From a bacterium (GTDB taxonomy: Bacteria > Pseudomonadota > Gammaproteobacteria > Burkholderiales > Thiobacteraceae), in assembly GCA_027438535.1 (NCBI GenBank), contig DAIAMA010000031.1, forward strand, positions 1 to 10,025: a stretch of DNA of 10,025 bases, read 5' to 3'. The position numbers and the translations under genes are program-made. This document shows, piece by piece, positions 7,284 to 10,025 of the stretch. The notes under the pieces were generated by a model that saw nothing but the letters and a program-made list of their open reading frames with translations, searched no databases and had not been told where the DNA came from. Position 1 is the stretch's first letter. Each line of letters starts with the position of its first letter.

Positions 7284-8989
7284 TACAAATCTTCCGCCAA
7301 AATCATTTCCGACAAACCTTTACCACCGGGCACCATCGGAAACACATTCTCGGTTTGGTCGGTGAGAAAGTCCATGAACACGAGCTTATCCTTGAGCTTG
7401 AAGGCTTCCTTGAGTGCACCCTCGACATCGGACGGTTTCTCGATGCGCATACCCACGTGACCATAGGCTTCCGCCAGCTTCACGAAATCCGGCAAGGCAT
7501 CCATATAAGATTCCGAATAGCGGTTGCCGTGAAAGAACTGCTGCCACTGGCGCACCATCCCCATATAACGATTATTGAGGGTGATCACTTTGATCGGCAG
7601 GTGATATTGCTTGCAGGTAGAGAGTTCCTGTATGCACATCTGGATGCTCGCCTCGCCCGTGACGCAGGCCACGTTCGCTTTCGGAAACGCCATTTTCACG
7701 CCCATCGCAGCGGGCAAGCCAAAACCCATGGTGCCCAAGCCGCCGGAGTTGATCCAGCGCCGCGGCTTGTCGAATTTGTAGTATTGCGCCGCCCACATTT
7801 GATGCTGGCCGACATCGGACGTGACATAGGCATCGCCCTTGGTCACTTCATATAATTTTTCGATCACGAATTGCGGCTTGATGATTTTCGACGAACGGTC
7901 GTAATTGAGACAATTCTTCGAGCGCCACAATTCGATTTGCGTCCACCAGGTCTTGAGCGCGTGCTGGTCGCCGCGTTCCTTGGACGCTTGCAGCTGCTTG
8001 GTCAACTCTTCCAGCACCTGCCCCACGTCGCCCACGATGGGCACATCCACTTTCACCCGCTTGGAGATCGACGACGGATCGATGTCGATATGAATGATCT
8101 GGCGCTTTTCCTGATTGAAGTGCGCGGGATTGCCGATCACCCGGTCATCGAAGCGCGCGCCCACCGCGAGCAGCACATCGCAGTGCTGCATCGCCATATT
8201 CGCTTCATACGTGCCGTGCATGCCGAGCATGCCCAGATGCAGGCGATCCGTTTCCGGATAGCCGCCTAAACCCATCAACGTGCTGGTACACGGCACGCCC
8301 AGCTGTTTGACCAGCTTGGCGAGCTGGTTCGACGCCTCGGACAAAATCACGCCGCCACCGGTATACACAAAGGGGCGTTTGGCGGAAAGCAGCAACTTCA
8401 CGGCTTTCTTGATTTGCATCGGGTGACCCTTGGTCACCGGATTGTAAGAGCGCAGCGTGATGCGCTTGGGATAGTCGAATGGCGCTTTATGCGTAGTCAC
8501 ATCCTTGGGAATATCCACCAGCACCGGGCCGGGCCGGCCGGTCGCCGCGATATGGAAGGCTTTTTTGATGGTGACGGCCAGGTCTTTAATGTCCTTTACC
8601 AAAAAATTGTGCTTCACGCAGGGACGGGTGATGCCGACGGTATCCACTTCTTGGAACGCATCGAGGCCGATCGCGGGCGTCGGCACTTGGCCGCTGATAA
8701 TCACCATGGGGATAGAATCCATGTACGCGGTGGCGATACCGGTCACCGCGTTGGTGGCGCCGGGGCCGCTGGTCACCAGCGCCACGCCCACACGGCCGGT
8801 CGCGCGCGCATAGCCGTCGGCCGCATGCACCGCCGCCTGTTCATGGCGCACCAGCACATGCTTGACTTTATCCTGCTTGAAAATTTCGTCGTAAATATAG
8901 AGCACCGCGCCGCCAGGGTAGCCGAAAGCAAACTCCACGCCTTCCTCCTGCAAACAGCGCACGGTGATCTCCGCGCCGGTTAATTCCAT
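7283..8989 (-). CDS. ilvB: Acetolactate synthase large (catalytic) subunit, biosynthetic type, 568 aa
   Basis: This thiamine-diphosphate enzyme joins two pyruvates, or pyruvate and 2-oxobutyrate, to begin branched-chain amino acid synthesis. The N-terminal PYR domain has FGYPGGAVLYIYDE (22-35) and catalytic Glu50 in VRHEQAAVHAADGYAR. The central FAD-binding-type domain (about 190-330) includes VGARFDDRVIGN. The C-terminal PP domain (about 375-540) has SGGLGTMGFGLPAA (415-428) and NNRYMGMVRQWQQFF. The metal/cofactor motif normally written GDG...NN reads Gly445-Glu446-Ala447...Asn472-Asn473. I recall GEG or GEA variants in other betaproteobacterial enzymes, so this need not mean loss of activity. 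The frame is open to 9079, but the ATG at 8989 has AAGG upstream and matches family starts, and the predicted promoter places the upstream part outside the message. It could equally be named ilvI. Confidence 0.96.
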   Translation of the reverse strand: MELTGAEITVRCLQEEGVEFAFGYPGGAVLYIYDEIFKQDKVKHVLVRHEQAAVHAADGYARATGRVGVALVTSGPGATNAVTGIATAYMDSIPMVIISGQVPTPAIGLDAFQEVDTVGITRPCVKHNFLVKDIKDLAVTIKKAFHIAATGRPGPVLVDIPKDVTTHKAPFDYPKRITLRSYNPVTKGHPMQIKKAVKLLLSAKRPFVYTGGGVILSEASNQLAKLVKQLGVPCTSTLMGLGGYPETDRLHLGMLGMHGTYEANMAMQHCDVLLAVGARFDDRVIGNPAHFNQEKRQIIHIDIDPSSISKRVKVDVPIVGDVGQVLEELTKQLQASKERGDQHALKTWWTQIELWRSKNCLNYDRSSKIIKPQFVIEKLYEVTKGDAYVTSDVGQHQMWAAQYYKFDKPRRWINSGGLGTMGFGLPAAMGVKMAFPKANVACVTGEASIQMCIQELSTCKQYHLPIKVITLNNRYMGMVRQWQQFFHGNRYSESYMDALPDFVKLAEAYGHVGMRIEKPSDVEGALKEAFKLKDKLVFMDFLTDQTENVFPMVPGGKGLSEMILAEDL

Positions 8990-9022
8990 AAAAAGCCTTG
9001 TACCCTGAATTTCGCGAAAAGA

Positions 9023-9058
9023 ACTTGAAACACTAACGTTTGCGCGGTGTTTGGTCAA
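9023..9058 (-). promoter_or_regulatory. Predicted sigma-70 promoter of the ilv operon
   Basis: Read on the minus strand, TTGACC (plus-strand 9053-9058) is followed after 17 bases by TAGTGT (9030-9035). The -35 matches the consensus at five of six positions and the -10 at three. The expected start near 9022-9024 gives a leader of about 34 bases, too short for a leader-peptide attenuator. This supports the ilvB start at 8989 rather than 9079. Confidence 0.55.
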
Positions 9059-9059
9059 G
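9024..9059. repeat. Imperfect inverted repeat spanning the ilvB promoter
   Basis: On the plus strand CTTGAAACAC (9024-9033) is mirrored by GTGTTTGGTCAAG (9047-9059). The arms pair over ten bases with a two-base bulge and are 13 bases apart. They overlap both the -35 and -10 boxes of the predicted ilv promoter, so they could be an operator. No specific regulator can be named. Confidence 0.35.
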
Positions 9060-9144
9060 AGGGAAAGGGCAAAAACCATCGATTTCCCCGTAAGTTACGA
9101 TGCGATACCCGAATGGGAACCCCGTATGCGCGCACGCGAATCCG

Positions 9145-9173
9145 CTGCAAAGGCACGAGCACTTTGCTAACAT
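9145..9173 (+). promoter_or_regulatory. Weak candidate promoter for the sigma factor gene
   Basis: CTGCAA (9145-9150) and TAACAT (9168-9173) are spaced by 17 bases. The match to the sigma-70 consensus is modest (three and four of six). Transcription would start near 9180, leaving about 24 bases before the proposed CTG start. The rest of the divergent gap (about 9060-9203) holds no gene I can support. Confidence 0.25.
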
Positions 9174-9203
9174 GGCGCTGCTTACACGATCAGAAAGTCC
9201 CCG

Positions 9204-9770
9204 CTGGCTACCCACCACGAATTATCCGGGTTCCTTAAAACCGTTGAACGCCGCGCGTTCAAACAGGCCTATTTCGCGGTGCACAATGAAGAAGCCGCGC
9301 TCGATATCGTGCAGGACGCCATGCTCAAGCTCGCGGAAAAATATGCCGCTAAACCGGATGAGGAACTGCCGCTGCTGTTCCAGCGCATACTGCAAAATAC
9401 CATCCGCGATTACTACCGGCGGCAGAAAGTGCGCAATATGTGGACTACGCTGCTTTCGGCGTTCTCCCCAAACCAGGAAGATGAGGATCATGATCCGCTG
9501 GACACGCTGCAAGCCGCGGATGGCTCGAATAACAAGCATAATCCGTCGGATCAACTGGATAGATTGCAACTTATTGGAATCATTGAGAAAGCCATTGAAA
9601 CATTACCGGCGCGTCAACGCGAAGCATTCTTGCTGCGTTACTGGGAGGAGCTTGATGTTGCACAGACCGCCGAGGTTATGGGCTGTTCTGAGGGGAGTGT
9701 GAAAACCCACTGCTCGCGTGCCACGCACACGCTTGCCGCGGCTTTGAAAGCGAAAGGAATCGAACCATGA
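9204..9770 (+). CDS. ECF-like RNA polymerase sigma factor, 188 aa (probable CTG start)
   Basis: This protein is predicted to direct RNA polymerase to a specific promoter set. Region 2 covers about residues 10-80 (VERRAFKQAYFAV, DIVQDAMLKLAEKY, then FQRILQNTIRDYYRRQKVR for promoter melting and -10 contact). An acidic linker at about 88-118 (NQEDEDHDPLDTL) separates it from region 4 (about 122-182). Region 4 has LPARQREAFLLRYWEEL and the helix-turn-helix VAQTAEVMGCSEGSVKTHCSRA. The reading frame opens after a TAA at 9168-9170 and contains no ATG, GTG or TTG before GTG at 9279. Starting at 9279 would delete the first 25 conserved residues, so the CTG at 9204, followed by Ala-Thr-His as family members typically begin after Met, is the best start. 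A base change or sequencing error from ATG is the alternative. The stop overlaps the next gene (ATGA). Confidence 0.85.
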   Translation: MATHHELSGFLKTVERRAFKQAYFAVHNEEAALDIVQDAMLKLAEKYAAKPDEELPLLFQRILQNTIRDYYRRQKVRNMWTTLLSAFSPNQEDEDHDPLDTLQAADGSNNKHNPSDQLDRLQLIGIIEKAIETLPARQREAFLLRYWEELDVAQTAEVMGCSEGSVKTHCSRATHTLAAALKAKGIEP

Positions 9771-10025
9771 ACGAGCATAAGTTCGGCGACAAAATCAAAC
9801 AGGACCTGAATTACGGCATGGGCCGGCTGGACGCCCGTGTCCTCGAGCGCCTGAAACTGGCGCGCGAGTGTGCGTTGGATGCATTCGCCGCGCATGCCGT
9901 CACCGAAAACACCTACGCATTCGCCGGTCATCAGGGTCAAGCGCAACAGCGGCGCCATCATGGCTTTTCCCTGCGCAAGTGGCTGCCTTTCGTCACGCTC
10001 GCACTGGTGCTGGCCGGTGCCGTTT
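9767..10025 (+). CDS. DUF3619-like membrane protein, N-terminal 86 residues (runs off window)
   Basis: The ATG at 9767 overlaps the sigma factor stop (ATGA) and has AAAGGAA seven bases upstream, so the two are translationally coupled. The first 45 residues are charged and helical (FGDKIKQDLNYGMGRLDARVLERLKLARECAL), followed by a Gln/His/Arg-rich stretch (about 54-66). A hydrophobic helix begins around residue 72 (KWLPFVTLALVLAGAV) and is cut by the window end. Content and position match the uncharacterised DUF3619 family, which I recall as following this type of sigma factor in betaproteobacteria. A cytoplasmic N terminus plus a single membrane helix right after an ECF sigma gene is the arrangement of many anti-sigma factors. 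That role is inference, since no anti-sigma zinc motif (HxxxCxxC) is seen in the visible part. Confidence 0.8.
   Translation, partial: MNEHKFGDKIKQDLNYGMGRLDARVLERLKLARECALDAFAAHAVTENTYAFAGHQGQAQQRRHHGFSLRKWLPFVTLALVLAGAV

Noticed and set aside
8414..8983. Plus-strand open frames antisense to ilvB (also 7355-7855 and 7871-8269)
   Set aside because: Shadows of the well-supported ilvB reading frame.
8990..9079. N-terminal extension of IlvB to the ATG at 9079
   Set aside because: It lies upstream of the predicted transcription start, and homologues begin at the MELTGAEI position.
9100..9702. 200-codon plus-strand frame from an ATG at 9100, overlapping the sigma factor in another frame
   Set aside because: The translation has no domain, while the other frame has conserved sigma regions 2 and 4.

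Overview
This window looks like ordinary chromosomal DNA from a betaproteobacterium, possibly in or near Nitrosomonadales. That assignment is an inference from gene order and protein sequence, because no 16S or other marker is present. The clearest clue is the minus-strand series ilvB-ilvH-ilvC-psd-pssA-leuA, flanked by a divergent ECF-like sigma factor followed by a DUF3619-type gene. As I recall, this arrangement is typical of Betaproteobacteria. I see no mobile element, CRISPR array, tRNA or rRNA.

Left part (1-1840). The window opens inside a minus-strand gene for a membrane protein with an extracytoplasmic dCache-like sensor domain; its output domain lies off the left edge. About 300 bases without a convincing gene follow, then two small minus-strand genes of unknown function. 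One of these encodes a His/Cys cluster that could bind metal.

Middle (1837-8989, all minus strand). Transcription runs right to left. ilvB and ilvH encode acetohydroxyacid synthase and ilvC encodes ketol-acid reductoisomerase, giving two consecutive steps of valine, leucine and isoleucine synthesis. psd and pssA encode the two enzymes that make phosphatidylethanolamine through phosphatidylserine. leuA encodes 2-isopropylmalate synthase, the first leucine-specific step. A GcvR-like double-ACT protein follows 21 bases later. A sigma-70-like promoter sits in front of ilvB. A second plausible promoter lies between pssA and leuA, where it would start a transcript right at the ATG of a 27-codon leucine-rich ORF. 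That ORF is a possible leuA leader peptide and is the most interesting unexplained signal here.

Right part (9030-10025, plus strand). A divergent gene encodes an ECF-like sigma factor whose conserved N terminus can only be reached from a CTG codon. It overlaps by ATGA a partial gene for a DUF3619-like membrane protein.

Most of the window is well-known core metabolism. No large undescribed system is visible. The points worth a second look are the leuA leader, the non-ATG sigma-factor start, the GDG-to-GEA change in the IlvB cofactor motif, the inverted repeat in the ilvB promoter and the small uncharacterised proteins.
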